In this document: positions 1 through 10,118 of the stretch, piece after piece | Layout: every line of letters starts with the position of its first letter | How positions within the stretch are numbered: position 1 is the first letter of the stretch | The notes under the pieces: generated by a model | The model's input: the letters and a program-made list of their open reading frames with translations, nothing else | Databases searched by the model: none | What the model was told of the DNA's origin: nothing | Made by a program: the position numbers and the translations under genes | Origin: Conchocele bisecta | Taxonomy: Eukaryota > Mollusca > Bivalvia > Lucinida > Thyasiridae | Direction of reading: 5' to 3' | DNA length: 64,000 nucleotides | Assembly (NCBI GenBank): GCA_029237695.1 | Contig: CM055273.1 | Coordinates: 57,277,968-57,341,967, forward strand

Positions 1-127
1 TTGAAAAATGCAGAACAATAGAAGTCGTTTCATCAAGATATCTTGGTTAGTCCCGGATATAGATGGGTTCACAGCAAACACTAGAAATAGATTCGGATTC
101 TCCGCAGGGTGAAAATGTACTGGCGAA

Positions 128-892
128 ATGCTCTCAAAATATATTAAAATTACTTGCAAAAAGGGCAGATCCTGATGAGACGGCTCGTTACGAGCCGGCT
201 CATCTGGATCTACACTATTTGTCAATACCATTATACAGATCTGTGGTGTTGAAAGGTTGAAACAATAAGCACACAGTACATATCATTGCCAGACTTCAGA
301 CAGTTGTAGAGCCGGTAACAAAAACCGGGGGTAACAAAAACCATTGACGTACGCGCCGGTTTTTGTAAACCCCCGGTTTTTGTAACCCCAAATATTAATA
401 TTGCGATACATGAAATATGATTGCTTCAAACTTTAAATAAAGTATGTTTAGGCCCGGCCCGACGTTCCCAGTTCGATACTCAAGTCATTGGGCGGCGGCC
501 GAGCGCAAATTTAACTCTGTCGTTTTTTCCAAATTCCTATACACTATAGCCGAGTGACAGAACATGTAATAGACTTTTTACGGCATAGAGTTAACAAAAA
601 ACGGGGGTTTACAAATACCGGCGCGTACGTCAATGGTTTTTGTTACACCCCGGTTTTTGTTAACGGGGTTTACAAAAACCGGGGGGTTACAAAAACCGGC
701 TCTACAACTGTCTGAAGTCTGGCAAAGATATGTACTGTGTGCTTGGACCTCTTATTGTTTCACCCTTTCAACACCACAGGCCTGTATAATGGTATTGACA
801 AACAGTGTAGATCCAGATGAGCCGGCTCGTAACGAGCCGTCTCATCAGGATCTGCCCTTTTTGCAAGTATTTTTAATATATTTTGAGAGCAT
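128..892. repeat. Large inverted repeat, arms about 265-300 bp
   Basis: The left arm (128-390) reads as the reverse complement of the right arm (about 589-892), with a spacer of about 195 bp. Each arm joins a family A core to an end of element X, so two different MITEs are mirrored together. The right arm has an extra duplicated piece of the X end near 661-690. The short open frames here translate the repeat and are not genes. Confidence 0.8.
306..705. mobile_element. MITE family X, terminal inverted repeats with internal tandem motif
   Basis: The ends read GTAGAGCCGG (306) and CCGGCTCTAC (705). The terminal repeats are built of tandem 'GGTTTTTGTAACCCCC' blocks. The about 195 bp centre has no coding potential. 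A fragment of the same end recurs at 48481-48518. The architecture resembles family L, but the sequence differs. Confidence 0.6.
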
Positions 893-1000
893 AAACACCC
901 CCTTTTCATGAATGGACTAGTCTGAGAACCATTTTGTGACGGTTGGATTGGTTGCAAAATTAACATATGAAAATCCATTCCTTTACTTAAGGGTGAATGG
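760..1000 (-). mobile_element. MITE family A, reverse copy
   Basis: Family A copy read on the minus strand, from the 'accctttcaacaccacagg' end through the core palindrome to the 'acttaagggtg' end. The family carries a central near-palindrome around CTCGTTACGAG, plus a 'gcagatcctgatgagac' segment whose translation gives DPDEPARNEPSH-like frames. It abuts a second A arm head to head, forming a hairpin centred near 1000. Confidence 0.8.
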
Positions 1001-1108
1001 GTTCACCCTTAAGTAACAGGAATGGATTTTCATATGTTAATTTTGCAACCAAGCCAACCGTCACAAAATGATTCTCAGACTAGTCCATTTATGAAAAGGG
1101 GATGTTTA
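1000..1108 (+). mobile_element. MITE family A, truncated left end
   Basis: About 108 bp of a family A left end, from the 'ttcacccttaagtaac' end to 'tttatgaaaaggggatgttt'. It is inverted relative to the neighbouring copy, so 893-1108 is a near-perfect hairpin. The core and right half are missing. Confidence 0.75.
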
Positions 1109-1146
1109 ACTGTTCGGTTGGCAATGTTTGTAGGCTCAATAGTCTA

Positions 1147-1235
1147 ATACAAGTAATATGGCGGCGCGGCTGATATGGGTCTACACTGGTCGCAGATGTT
1201 ATGTGTCCTAGTTTCTCTTGTCACCGTCACATATT
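1147..1235 (+). mobile_element. MITE family B fragment (right end)
   Basis: Contains 'gggtctacactggtcgca' and a diverged terminal repeat 'cttgtcaccgtcacata'. The left half is missing. Confidence 0.55.
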
Positions 1236-1809
1236 GTAAATGGTTTGGTTTGCTCTCAATTTTAAAACTTGTAGTTTTCATTGAATCTTCAGGCCCAATT
1301 GATGAACATGGCACGTTGAAAGGATTCATTCAGTTTTTACCCGCTCTTTGATGTCAACTTCACAAAGGTTATCCATTTTTTTTATGGCAATTTAAGTTCT
1401 GAAAAACAAATTAGGTCAAAAAACAAATTAGGTCACAACAACCTAGCCGTGGAAACGGGACAATACAACCGTTATTCGTGTTGATAACATAGCAGATCAT
1501 GTCACCGACCTTCCAATATGGCCCCCGAATGAAAGACCACACTGCTGTACGCCATACAGTGACACTGTTCGATTCCATACAAACATATGTTTACGTTATA
1601 TGATTTCGCCTGAATCCAGGACCATGTGTACAATCGGACAGTCTATGCTATGTTATGAAATGTTATGATGTCTCATATGTCGACCAATGTCCCATAAATG
1701 TGACTGGAAAATAGAGCTTATTGACTTGTGCAGACCGAACTTAGCCGGTACATGTATATCTACATATGCAGGGTCTGCTATGTCCGCCATTCAGTCAGTA
1801 AAACATCTG
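1236..1809. other. Stretch without a recognised gene or repeat
   Basis: No long open frame, no RNA gene and no repeat shared with the rest of the window. A short direct repeat 'aaaacaaattaggtca' occurs twice near 1402-1435. Confidence 0.5.
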
Positions 1810-2054
1810 GGGCCCGTTTCACTGAACTTCGTACGACTAAAATATTCGTAAGTGCAAATTGAAGATCATCTGGAAATTTCAATTGATGGATTTACATTTA
1901 TTGAGCATAGGCTGCATATGCAGCCTATGCTCAATAAATGTAAATCCAATAATTGCTTACAAGACAACATTGTTAATTTGAAATTTACGGACTATCATAA
2001 TTTTGCACTTACGAACATTTTAGTCGTACGAAGTTTAGTGAAACGCGCCCCGGG
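1810..2054 (+). mobile_element. MITE family C, full copy
   Basis: Ends GGGGCCCGTTTCACT and AGTGAAACGCGCCCC. Each terminal repeat continues as 'cgtacgactaaaat.ttcgtaagtgcaaa'. The centre is a palindrome around TAGGCTGCATATGCAGCCTA flanked by 'ttacatttattgagca'. This is the most abundant family in the window. A 102-codon open frame (1852-2160) is only its translation. Confidence 0.85.
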
Positions 2055-2563
2055 ACCATTCGTATGGGACCAGCATAGTACCAGTTTATCCGCATCTTAC
2101 CAGCATCCGCACATTCTGAACTTAACATACGCTACATGTTCGCCATTCTCTCGTCAGTAACAATCATTTATATCTTAATCAAACTTGGTGAATGTGCAAG
2201 AGGATTAGGATTTTCAGCTTCAACAGGTGCCGCAAGGTCGCATTCTGGACCTTCGACTGAGGAAATGTACTTTATCTAGTTTTCGATCAGCGTAGCCCCA
2301 GATCAGCCTACACATCCGCGCAGACCGATCAGGACCTAAGCTTGTCGTAATGCAGTCACACAGGTTAAGTCAAAGTCCAGGGGACTGAGGAAAATACTTT
2401 GAATTAACGAAAATGTGGGTTAATGAGAGTTATTATATAGGAAAACGTACATGGGACCAATAATTCGACTTTGAATTATCAGTAGTTTGACTATAAGAGA
2501 GTTTGTGGTAACGAGTGTAGTCTGTATTTGAATGATGTGTATATCCACACTGTTTCATTGCTC
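2055..2563. other. Mostly unrecognised; one short family B fragment
   Basis: Positions 2285-2345 hold a diverged family B core ('ccagatcagcctacacatcc'). The remainder shows no gene or repeat I can recognise. Confidence 0.45.
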
Positions 2564-2866
2564 AGTATAGCCTATTTCACCAACATTGCAAAGTATACGT
2601 ATCGAGCAAAGTATACTTTGAGAGAGAAATTTTCAAATTAAGGATAAATTTATTAATTATAGTCAATTTATTACATTATCACAGCCATTTTGGCTGTGAT
2701 AATGTAATACATTCAGTATAATAATTCTGCATACTTGTAATCATCAAATATATGCAGTCGTTAGTTCTATATGAAATAATGCATTTTGGGGAAAATAAAT
2801 GATTGCTCCTTCAAAGTATACATTGCTAGATAAGTATACTTTGCAATGTTGATGAAATCGGCTACT
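2564..2866 (-). mobile_element. MITE family F, full copy
   Basis: Terminal repeats 'tagcctatttcaccaacatt' and 'aatgttgatgaaatcggcta' continue into tandem 'gcaaagtatactt' motifs. The centre has a palindrome 'attatcacagccattttggc' and its complement. There is no coding content. Confidence 0.8.
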
Positions 2867-2887
2867 GCTGTCGAGAATGATAATACT

Positions 2888-3130
2888 TTGGGATTGTGTA
2901 CCTTCGGACTTCTGCGTAATTTCATTAAATACCGTTACACAATTTACAATATTTTTCATAAATACAGTCATAAGTTGACAAAATTATCAGAGTACATGCG
3001 AAATATAATTCCGCATGTACTCTGAAAATTTTGTCAACTTATGACTTTATTTATGAAAAATATTGTAAATTGTGTAAACGTATTTCATAAAATTACGCAG
3101 ATGTCCGAAGGTACAAAATCACAGGGCGCG
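2888..3130. mobile_element. MITE family G, left end truncated
   Basis: Palindromic element centred near 3010 on 'cgaaatataattccgcatgt'. The arms carry 'gtaccttcggac' at the outer side and 'caatatttttcataaa' inside. The outer 'tgagacacgcca' is lost on the left, where it meets family F. The right end is diverged ('cacagggcgcg'). Confidence 0.75.
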
Positions 3131-3185
3131 TATCATACGACGATGAGCGATATCTCCAAGAGCAGTGCTGTCAACCGGTGGCACA

Positions 3186-3312
3186 TATATGGCTGTGACT
3201 GGAGAAATGGGGCTTATAGGATTTGTGGTCAATCTAGTTCCTGATCTGTGATTGTGACTGGAGAAATCGTGATTGTGTGACGTGTGACCAGTGTAGCTCA
3301 TCATCAAATATC
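3186..3312 (+). mobile_element. MITE family B left-end fragments
   Basis: Starts at the terminal repeat 'tatggctgtgactggagaaa'. A second partial left end ('ctgtgattgtgactggagaa') follows, then 'gaccagtgtagctc'. The duplicated left ends suggest local rearrangement. Confidence 0.6.
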
Positions 3313-3319
3313 ACACTCG

Positions 3320-3377
3320 TGTAGCCTGGGGCGCGTTTCACATTTTAGTCGTACGAAGTTTAGTGAAACGGGCCCTT
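3320..3377 (+). mobile_element. MITE family C, internally deleted
   Basis: The two ends of family C, 'ggggcgcgtttcac' and 'agtcgtacgaagtttagtga', are joined with the middle deleted. It sits between two family B left ends, consistent with insertion into B followed by deletion. Confidence 0.6.
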
Positions 3378-3762
3378 GATCTGTGATTGTGACTGGAGAA
3401 ATCGCGGTTATGGGATGTGTGACCAGTATCATTATCAAATATCACACTCGTGTAGCCTAATGACTATTTATATTGCTTCTTAGAAGGTAAACTAGCATGT
3501 CATGTCTCTATCGTTGTTTATCTTTTATGTTTTATTAATCTGATATTTTTCTTTTTCTGTTATTGCGCGCAATGGGAGAGAGAGTATCGGGAACGGTTTG
3601 ACCATGGGTCTATGTTTAGCTAGAAGCATGACGGGTGCTTCATTGATGGAATGGCGAACAATGCAGATCCTGATCAGCCTGTGCGGATGCACAGGCTGAT
3701 CTGGATCTACACTGGTCGCAAAACCCATAAGCCCCGTTTCTTCAGTCACAGCCACATATATG
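3376..3762 (+). mobile_element. MITE family B with internal extra DNA
   Basis: Left end 'gattgtgactggagaaatcg', core 'gcagatcctgatcagcctgt', right end 'cttcagtcacagccacata'. About 115 bp near 3487-3600 has no counterpart in other B copies and looks like an insertion. A minus-strand frame over this region yields SVDPDQPVHPH, a translation of the repeat. Confidence 0.7.
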
Positions 3763-4342
3763 GAATTACGTAGCACGTGAACGGCGCAACACCCTATGAA
3801 CCGAACAATATGCCTTTGTCCGCGAAAACAAATTGATTTCGCTGAAAGAGAAACGCAATATCGTACTAATATTGCAGAATTAGAATGCAATATATCTGGT
3901 GGAAATCGCCGAACCGGAAAACGCAATTACACAACTTGGAGGTATTACGTGATGACAAATGTCACCTTACTTGTAAACACTGGGAACAGAGTGTATTATT
4001 TTTTTCGTTGTTTTTGTTTTCGGTTAAAAGTACATTCAATCGAAAAGATGATATCTTTGCTAAAATTAACGTTTAAAATTATTTAAATGAACATATGAAT
4101 GATGGCTTAAATTCATATAAAATTGTAAAGAAACCGTCTCGCCGTTTTCTGAATTACTTCACATGCTGCGATTTATGCCAGGGAGTTCATGTTCATCAAT
4201 AGACACTGACAGGAAACATTGTTAATTTTGAAGAAAATTCCTGAAAATGTGGGATCGGACCTGTTTCGAATTTAGATTTATCTGTAATAAATTATCCAGA
4301 CGATTGCAGTGTCTTTAATGTTTAGTGTGTGCCACTGTAATT
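3763..4342. other. Stretch without a recognised gene or repeat
   Basis: AT-rich. The open frames at 3796-4086 show no domain, signal peptide or low-complexity logic that I can connect to a known family. Confidence 0.45.
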
Positions 4343-4604
4343 CATCTGAGACACGCCAAGTGATTTCGTACCTTCGGACATCCGCGTAATTTCATGAAAT
4401 ACGTTTACAAAAGTGACAATATTTTCCGTAAATGGCGTCAAAAGAAGTTGACACAATTTTCAGAGTACATGCAGAATTATATTCAGCATGTACTCTGAAA
4501 ATGTTGTCAACTTTTGTGTTTATTTATGAAAAATATTGTAAATTTTGTAAACGTATTTAATGAAATTACGCAGATCTCCGAAGGTACACAATCACGTGGC
4601 GTGC
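4343..4604. mobile_element. MITE family G, full copy
   Basis: Ends near 'tgagacacgccaagtgattt' and 'aatcacgtggcgtgctcat'. The arms meet at a central palindrome near 4478 ('gcagaattatattcagcatg'). Total length is about 262 bp. Confidence 0.8.
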
Positions 4605-5435
4605 TCATCTACGGTGACAGGCGTGTTCACGATTATCAAACGCATATCTCACATCCATCATATTCCTGAAATACTGTAGAAAAGCTCTAAACCGGACATG
4701 CTGGGAAGTACAAAGGGTATTCAAATTAGAGATGTTACATTGTAGTTCAAGCATGCGAGCGCTTAAAGGCACATTGCGATCATGAACAGACGAGTTTAAT
4801 GATAATTGCAATTAACAACACATGGCGGTTTTCTGGGTAGCCGCCTCTGAGAGGTTTCACTGTATACGTCACACTTAATGTGGATACTTGTGCCGTTAGC
4901 TTATGAATATTGTACCCTTTATCTAACATTGTTACAGCTGTTTATAAAACAACAAATTGGTGATTTTTTAAGAATGTATAAAACACATATCCCACCAACA
5001 GTGCAGATCCTGACGAGATGACATGGTCAGTTAAGTGTGTGACGAATAGTACTTCAACTGATCAAATTCACTATGACTTATCAATATGGTCATGCAGTAA
5101 ATAAATCTGCATTTTGCTCTTGCAAAGTTTTTCGCAAAAACATATCTGTGAATGCACCTAATAAAAAGAGACATAGAATAATGTGAAATGATATATGAGC
5201 CGAGTTCCGTTAAACCAGAATCAAATAACTCGCAATATGAACGTCTCAATATGATTTTTGCTTCTATATTTGACAATAAGATTTGCACGTTTGCAATAGA
5301 CTGAGAATCATTGACGCATCGTATGGCTTCTGTCGCACTATGAAGCTGCGTGCGTCTGTGATAGCTGCGTAAACTGTCAATCATTTCTTTATAGTTTGTA
5401 TTTCTGTAATATACGGACGTTGGCTGAGAAACAGT
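4605..5435. other. Mostly unrecognised sequence with repeat scraps
   Basis: Contains a family H end fragment at about 4847-4864 ('gagaggtttcactgtata') and a short B-like core near 4998-5025. A minus-strand frame of 117 codons (5031-5384) has no recognisable domain and I do not call it a gene. Confidence 0.4.
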
Positions 5436-5530
5436 ACCTTGCGGCGTCTGCGACCAGCGTATGCACAGATCAGACTGCGCAAACGCGCAGTCTGATCAGG
5501 GCATACGCTGTTCGCCATTCAGTGACAGTA
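5436..5530. mobile_element. MITE family B core fragment
   Basis: A near-palindrome, 'cagatcagactgcgc' against 'gcgcagtctgatcag', flanked by 'gcgaccagcgtatg' and 'catacgctgttcgccattca'. Both ends of the family are missing. Confidence 0.6.
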
Positions 5531-5576
5531 GTTGTTGTAACGTCCTCTACAAACCGATTACAGTTCTTCGCAATGG

Positions 5577-5779
5577 CGGGATGGGTTGTGGCCTAGGGGG
5601 TGAGATATACCTAACTTCCAATCCGGAGGTTGCGGGTTCAAACCTCGCCTAGAGCATCAAAACATTCTTTCACAGTATTTCCATCCCACTGGTCTGTCGG
5701 ATGACACTTTAAACGGTGGTCCCGTCTCCATATGCCATTAGCTGTTAGTGGGACGTTAAATCCTTTCACTTTCACTTTT
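5577..5779 (+). mobile_element. tRNA-derived SINE with target-site duplication
   Basis: The tRNA-like head has an A-box-like TGGCCTAGGGGG (about 5588) and a B-box-like GGGTTCAAACC (5635-5645). The tail has 'ttagctgttagtgggacgtt', a motif shared with the SINE tails at 19.6 and 52.0 kb, and a T-rich end. A 13-bp direct repeat TTCTTCGCAATGG lies at 5564-5576 and 5780-5792, as expected for LINE-dependent retroposition. The family resembles known molluscan tRNA-SINEs, but I cannot name it. Confidence 0.8.
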
Positions 5780-5792
5780 TTCTTCGCAATGG

Positions 5793-6172
5793 GGTGAGCG
5801 TGACCTCCTAAGGTATCCGTTTTAGAGAGGTTTCACAGTATCATTATTGTTCTCGACAAACCAATTACAACGTACAAGATGCCCAAAATGTGTAATTGTT
5901 GTAAGGTACAATTTCTCAGACAGTGGCACATATTTACTGAAAGTCTCGTCTATGTTGTACCAATATAGATTCGTGGTATCTTTTGGATCAGCATGGATAA
6001 ACTACTGACACAACTCGCAACCATGTGACCCAGTGTCCTGGAAGATTCTCAAATATGTAAATGGCAAGAAACCACAAAGTTTTAAATGAAGAAACTTGTC
6101 TCGAATTCCATACGTTACTTTCTAAGTAGTTTGTCTTCGGCGCATACTGCCGTACGACATTCTTTGATATAC
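5793..6172. other. Stretch without a recognised gene
   Basis: Only a family H end fragment at 5810-5833 ('gttttagagaggtttcacag') is recognisable. Confidence 0.45.
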
Positions 6173-6529
6173 TATAGGAATGAATGGCCTTTTTGTGGAA
6201 TTTATCGGGGTATAAACTTGGAAAAGTCGCGGGAATACTGGACGAAGGCCGGAAGGCCTCGTCCAGTATTCCCGCGACTTTTCCAAGTTTATATCCCCGA
6301 TAAATTTCACAAAAAGGCCATTCATTCCCTATAATTCCAGCATTTGAAATACATTCATCAAGAAAATGTGTTTATTTTCCGTTTTCTTAAGAATTATTTT
6401 AACTGCGCCTCACGGTTACGGAAAGTAGTTCGGCATGGGAGTTTACCGGGATATAAATTTTGGACAGAGACTTGCTACGGGCCAATCTAATGTTAGGGAA
6501 TTGTGTAAATGTTTTTGTGCTGGAATTAT
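6173..6529 (+). mobile_element. Element D, reference copy (hairpin plus tail)
   Basis: The first part (6173-6334) is a strong hairpin with its tip at 'gaaggccggaaggcctc'. The second part (about 6335-6529) is non-palindromic and is itself bounded by 'ataattccagca' and 'tgctggaattat'. The same two-part unit recurs at 36194, 47289 and 50894, so the composite moves as one unit. The SREYWT.A.RPRPVFPRLFQ frame is translated hairpin. Confidence 0.85.
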
Positions 6530-6658
6530 TGCTTCATGGTTATGGTAAATATGCAGTAGTATATATGGAAGGAGCTGATCCGATTTTCAACCTGTTATGT
6601 TGGCGACAAACATGACGTGTGACGTCAACATGACATCATAGCAGCAGGACAGCATTGT

Positions 6659-7155
6659 ATAACCCTATATTGTTCACCCTCCCTTATTGTAACCCCTCTG
6701 TAAGTTCGCCCATTCAGTTCGGTTATTCACTATTCTGGTCGTCTATAAAACATGATTTTTATGACGGGTAACAATAGTGGAGGGTGAATAATTGGTCGTT
6801 CTACAAATTCGACAGTCCTCCTTTATTTTTCACCCTCCCCTTTTGTTACCCGTCATAAAAACATGTTTTATAGACGACCAGAATGGTGATATCGGCATAC
6901 AATGGTGATATCGGCATGTAAATGTTCTCGATATCGAACTCCAAACATCCGATACAATATTTCGTCATCTGTTTTGGTCGGCAACTTTTGTTGTCGGACA
7001 CTCACAAGAACTGAATGGACGAACTTACAGAGGGGTAACACTAGGGGAGGGTGAACGATAGGGGGTTCTACAAATATACAGTCCTCAGATATTGTTACCC
7101 TCCCCTATTACCTGGGTAACAATAGGGGAGGGTGAACAATAGGGGGTTCTACACA
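6659..7155. mobile_element. MITE family L with repeated terminal motif
   Basis: Ends carry 'tattgttcaccctccc' and its complement 'gggagggtgaacaatagggg', each present more than once per side. Internal arms 'gtcgtctataaaacatg' and 'catgttttatagacgac' also pair. A short tandem 'aatggtgatatcggcat' occurs twice near 6882-6920. There is no coding content. Confidence 0.7.
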
Positions 7156-7318
7156 GCATGCAGAGTCAACGGCAGACTGAGATAGCAGTCCATAATACTA
7201 TAAAACTCCTGTGTACTGACGGGTAGCCGTAGAACACCATCACAGTCGCAGAGCAATTAACGGCAAACCTCTAATACAACGGTGTGGAACACTTAACTGA
7301 TCAGGAGCTATATACATG

Positions 7319-7560
7319 GGGCCCGTTTCACTAAACTTCGTAAGACTAAAATGTTCGTAAGTGCAAACTTATGATAGTCTGTAAATTCCACATTAACACC
7401 GTTTTCTTGTAAACAATTATTGGATTTACATTTATTGAGCATAGGCTGCATATGCAGCCTATGCTCAATAAATGTATATCCATCAATTGAAATTTCCAGA
7501 CGATCCTAAATTTTCACTAACGAACATGTTAGTCGTACGAAGTTTCGTGAAAAATGCCCC
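7319..7560 (+). mobile_element. MITE family C, full copy
   Basis: Left end 'ggggcccgtttcactaaact', central palindrome at about 7434-7475 on TAGGCTGCATATGCAGCCTA, right end 'gtttcgtgaaaaatgcccc'. The right terminal repeat has several substitutions, so this is an older copy. Confidence 0.8.
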
Positions 7561-7912
7561 TGTATTATACACATTTATAATCTATTTTGTCAACCGGCAA
7601 TACTAGAAGAAAATGCTCACAACATTAATAGTACGTTGCATCGGACCCAACTGTACATGTGCATGCAGTCGTTGACCGTTGCTTTCGAATATCTGTAATG
7701 CCCATTTCTACCGTCACGTGATTTTATAATTCCGTTAGCCCCGTCATATCTGGAGATATCTATGGATTAACTCCAAATTTATTCTAGGTCATCGCTTGAC
7801 GTGTTACCACGCACTGCCAATCTCCGTTTTCTGATTGGTGGATTGTATATATACGTCAATGAACTTTAAATTTACTTATTTTTTTATCTCATTAAGAGCG
7901 GCCAGTTCCGAC
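7561..7912. other. Stretch without a recognised gene or repeat
   Basis: Nothing recognisable on either strand. Confidence 0.45.
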
Positions 7913-8137
7913 CTTGTATGTGCCTGTGAGTGGAGAAATGAGGCTTATGGGATTTGTGACAAGTGTAGGACCTGTAGCACACTCCTGTAGCCTGATAACG
8001 ATCTATATTGAACAGAACGGGTGTTTCATTAAATGAATGGCGCACAGTGCAGGTCCTGATCAGCCTGTGCGGATGCACAGGCTGATCTGGATCTACACTG
8101 GTCGCCAAACCCATACGCCCTTTTTCTCAAGTTCCGA
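7913..8137 (+). mobile_element. MITE family B copy
   Basis: Left end 'gcctgtgagtggagaaatga', core 'tgatcagcctgtgcggatgc', then 'tctacactggtcgccaaacc' and a damaged right end. The minus-strand frame reads SVDPDQPVHPHRLIR, the typical false peptide of this family. Confidence 0.75.
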
Positions 8138-8410
8138 CCTTATATTAAGATTTGTCACAGATAGTATGTACGTATAACACCGTGAAATCTGATAATGCCA
8201 GAACTCATGGTAATCTCATTGAATGAGGTCATACATGTGCAGATAACCTCTCTACATCGGACACACTGGGCATTAGATCGGACAAGTGGGTTTCCTCCGG
8301 GTACTCCGATTTCCTCCCACGTTAATGACCGCATCGACGCATTCATATGTATAAGTTTAAGTGCTATCGCGCTTGTTTGTGATCGTTGTAAAATAAATAA
8401 AGTTTAAAGA

Positions 8411-8596
8411 AACTGGGTTTATGCGATGTGTGACCAGTGTAGCTCCTGGTAAAATAGCACACTCATGTAGCTTGATAATAATATACAGTGCGTGTAGAAA
8501 CACGACGGTGTTTCATTGGTGTAATGGCGAGTGCAGATCTTGATCAGACTGTGCGGATGCACAGGCTGATCTGGATCTACAATGGTCGCAACACCC
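8411..8596 (+). mobile_element. MITE family B copy, ends lost
   Basis: Runs from 'gggtttatgcgatgtgtgac' through 'gatcagactgtgcggatgca' to 'ggtcgcaacacccata'. Neither full terminal repeat is present. Confidence 0.7.
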
Positions 8597-8607
8597 ATAC
8601 AGCGACG

Positions 8608-8690
8608 TATATAAATGAATGGGTCAGTGGAAGAAGGGGGCTAACTCCATGAGGGAGTTAGCCCCCTTATTCCACCGACCCCTTCATATA
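8608..8690. repeat. Short hairpin element, arms about 38 bp
   Basis: 'gggggctaactcc' and 'gggagttagccccc' flank a 4-bp loop (atga). The pairing continues outward through 'aatgaatgggtcagtgg' against 'ccaccgaccccttcat' with few mismatches. No other copy is seen in this window. Confidence 0.7.
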
Positions 8691-8882
8691 ATATAATGAC
8701 ATATTCGAAAATAAACCCTCAGTATTCTTTATTTGACGAAATTCCGTTAAGTACAGCCCTGCTCAATTCCAACATATGTAAACTAATACTAGACTCACTA
8801 ATACTCTCATATATTGGAATATACGATTCCATATGGCCACTGTTTATAAGGCACTATGTCAAAGATACGGAGACGTAGAATT

Positions 8883-9139
8883 ATTTTTATTTTATTAATT
8901 CGTTCCCACGAAATAACAATTCGTTCCCTCAATTTAACAATTCGTTCCCATGAAATAACAATTAGTTCCCACAAATTAACAATTCGTTCCCTCAATTTAA
9001 CAATTCGTTCCCATAAAATAACAATTCGTTCCTACGGAAATGAATTGTTAATTCGTGGAAACGAATTGTTATATCGTGGCAACGAATTGTTAATTCGAGG
9101 GAACGAATTTTTATTTCGTGGGAACGAATTAATAAAAAA
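8883..9139. mobile_element. Foldback element K
   Basis: Built from about 20-24 bp units, 'attcgttcccacgaaataac' alternating with 'attcgttccctcaatttaac', in one orientation for the first half and inverted for the second (from about 9030). It ends with 'ttaataaaaaaa'. The repetitive frame IRSHEITIRSLNLT is an artefact of this unit. Confidence 0.8.
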
Positions 9140-10118
9140 AATCCATGTCCCCTTCGGGGCGCCGTGCAAAGATATGTACAGAACGTGACGAAACGTAATT
9201 GCAGATTTGCATCACATTAATGCACCCAATTGCACCCATGAGTCACCCAAACAGTTAAAATATATAGTGTTACTAATTTAATTTAATTTAATTTAAGTTC
9301 ATATATTTAAACTATGTACGGTAATACCAATTATGGAAACTTCTTTCTAAGTGTGCTATAATATAATCATTATAACAACAACAGATCATTATATTTCGCA
9401 CCTTTTCCTTACTGATACTTGTGTAAAGAAACTGCATAAACAAATTAACAACCCCGTTTACAACAGCTTCGGACTGATAGTATCTTCCTCAATGTCACGC
9501 AAACATTTGGAATTTCATTTCATATTATATGGTGCAATTTACTGATCTATGTCATTTGCAGGGTATTGGGCTAAAAACACACATATTGAACAGTGGTGTA
9601 GCCAGCCAGGTTCTTGCCGAGGTGGGTGCAAATTGTAGATAACGTTTGACAAAAGGTGCAGCAGCATCCTCTCCCGAAGAAAACATTATTTCTACATCCA
9701 ATTCTCCAGATTATAATTATTTTAAATATATAGTTTGAACATACATTGCAGTTACCTCCCTCCTAAGATAATTGTAAGTTAAAGTAAAAATACACACCTG
9801 TTCAAATTTTAGGGGGTGCGTTCGCATCATGTGCGCCCCACCTCGCCCTAGGTACTCCATTGTTTAATATCTTAAATATCAACGCGTCACTGTGCCTTGA
9901 AGTGAAATGGACTATCTACACGCGCATGTTATGGACAGGAAGTGTCACACGGTCGTTCATCTACGTCAGTCGGGCGCTGTTTCAACATCGTTATCGTCTA
10001 ACGATGCTTCTTGTAACCCGAGTGGCACCGTGACACGAGAGATGGGGCTTATGTCCTTTGTCGCCAGTTGACGTCTGATTTGTAAGTGAAATACTACATC
10101 CTCATAATGGTATATGCT
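9140..10118. other. K tail, microsatellite and unrecognised DNA
   Basis: Positions 9147-9170 hold a GC-rich stem-loop 'ccccttcggggcgcc' that also follows other K copies in variant form. An (AATTT)n run lies at about 9272-9296. Otherwise nothing is recognised. Confidence 0.45.

Noticed and set aside
3525..3926. 133-codon minus-strand frame
   Set aside because: Its central SVDPDQPVHPH part is a family B MITE, and the remainder has no recognisable domain.
8807..9188. Frames with IRSHEITIRSLNLT repeats
   Set aside because: Direct translation of foldback element K; the same occurs at 15.8 and 21.3 kb.
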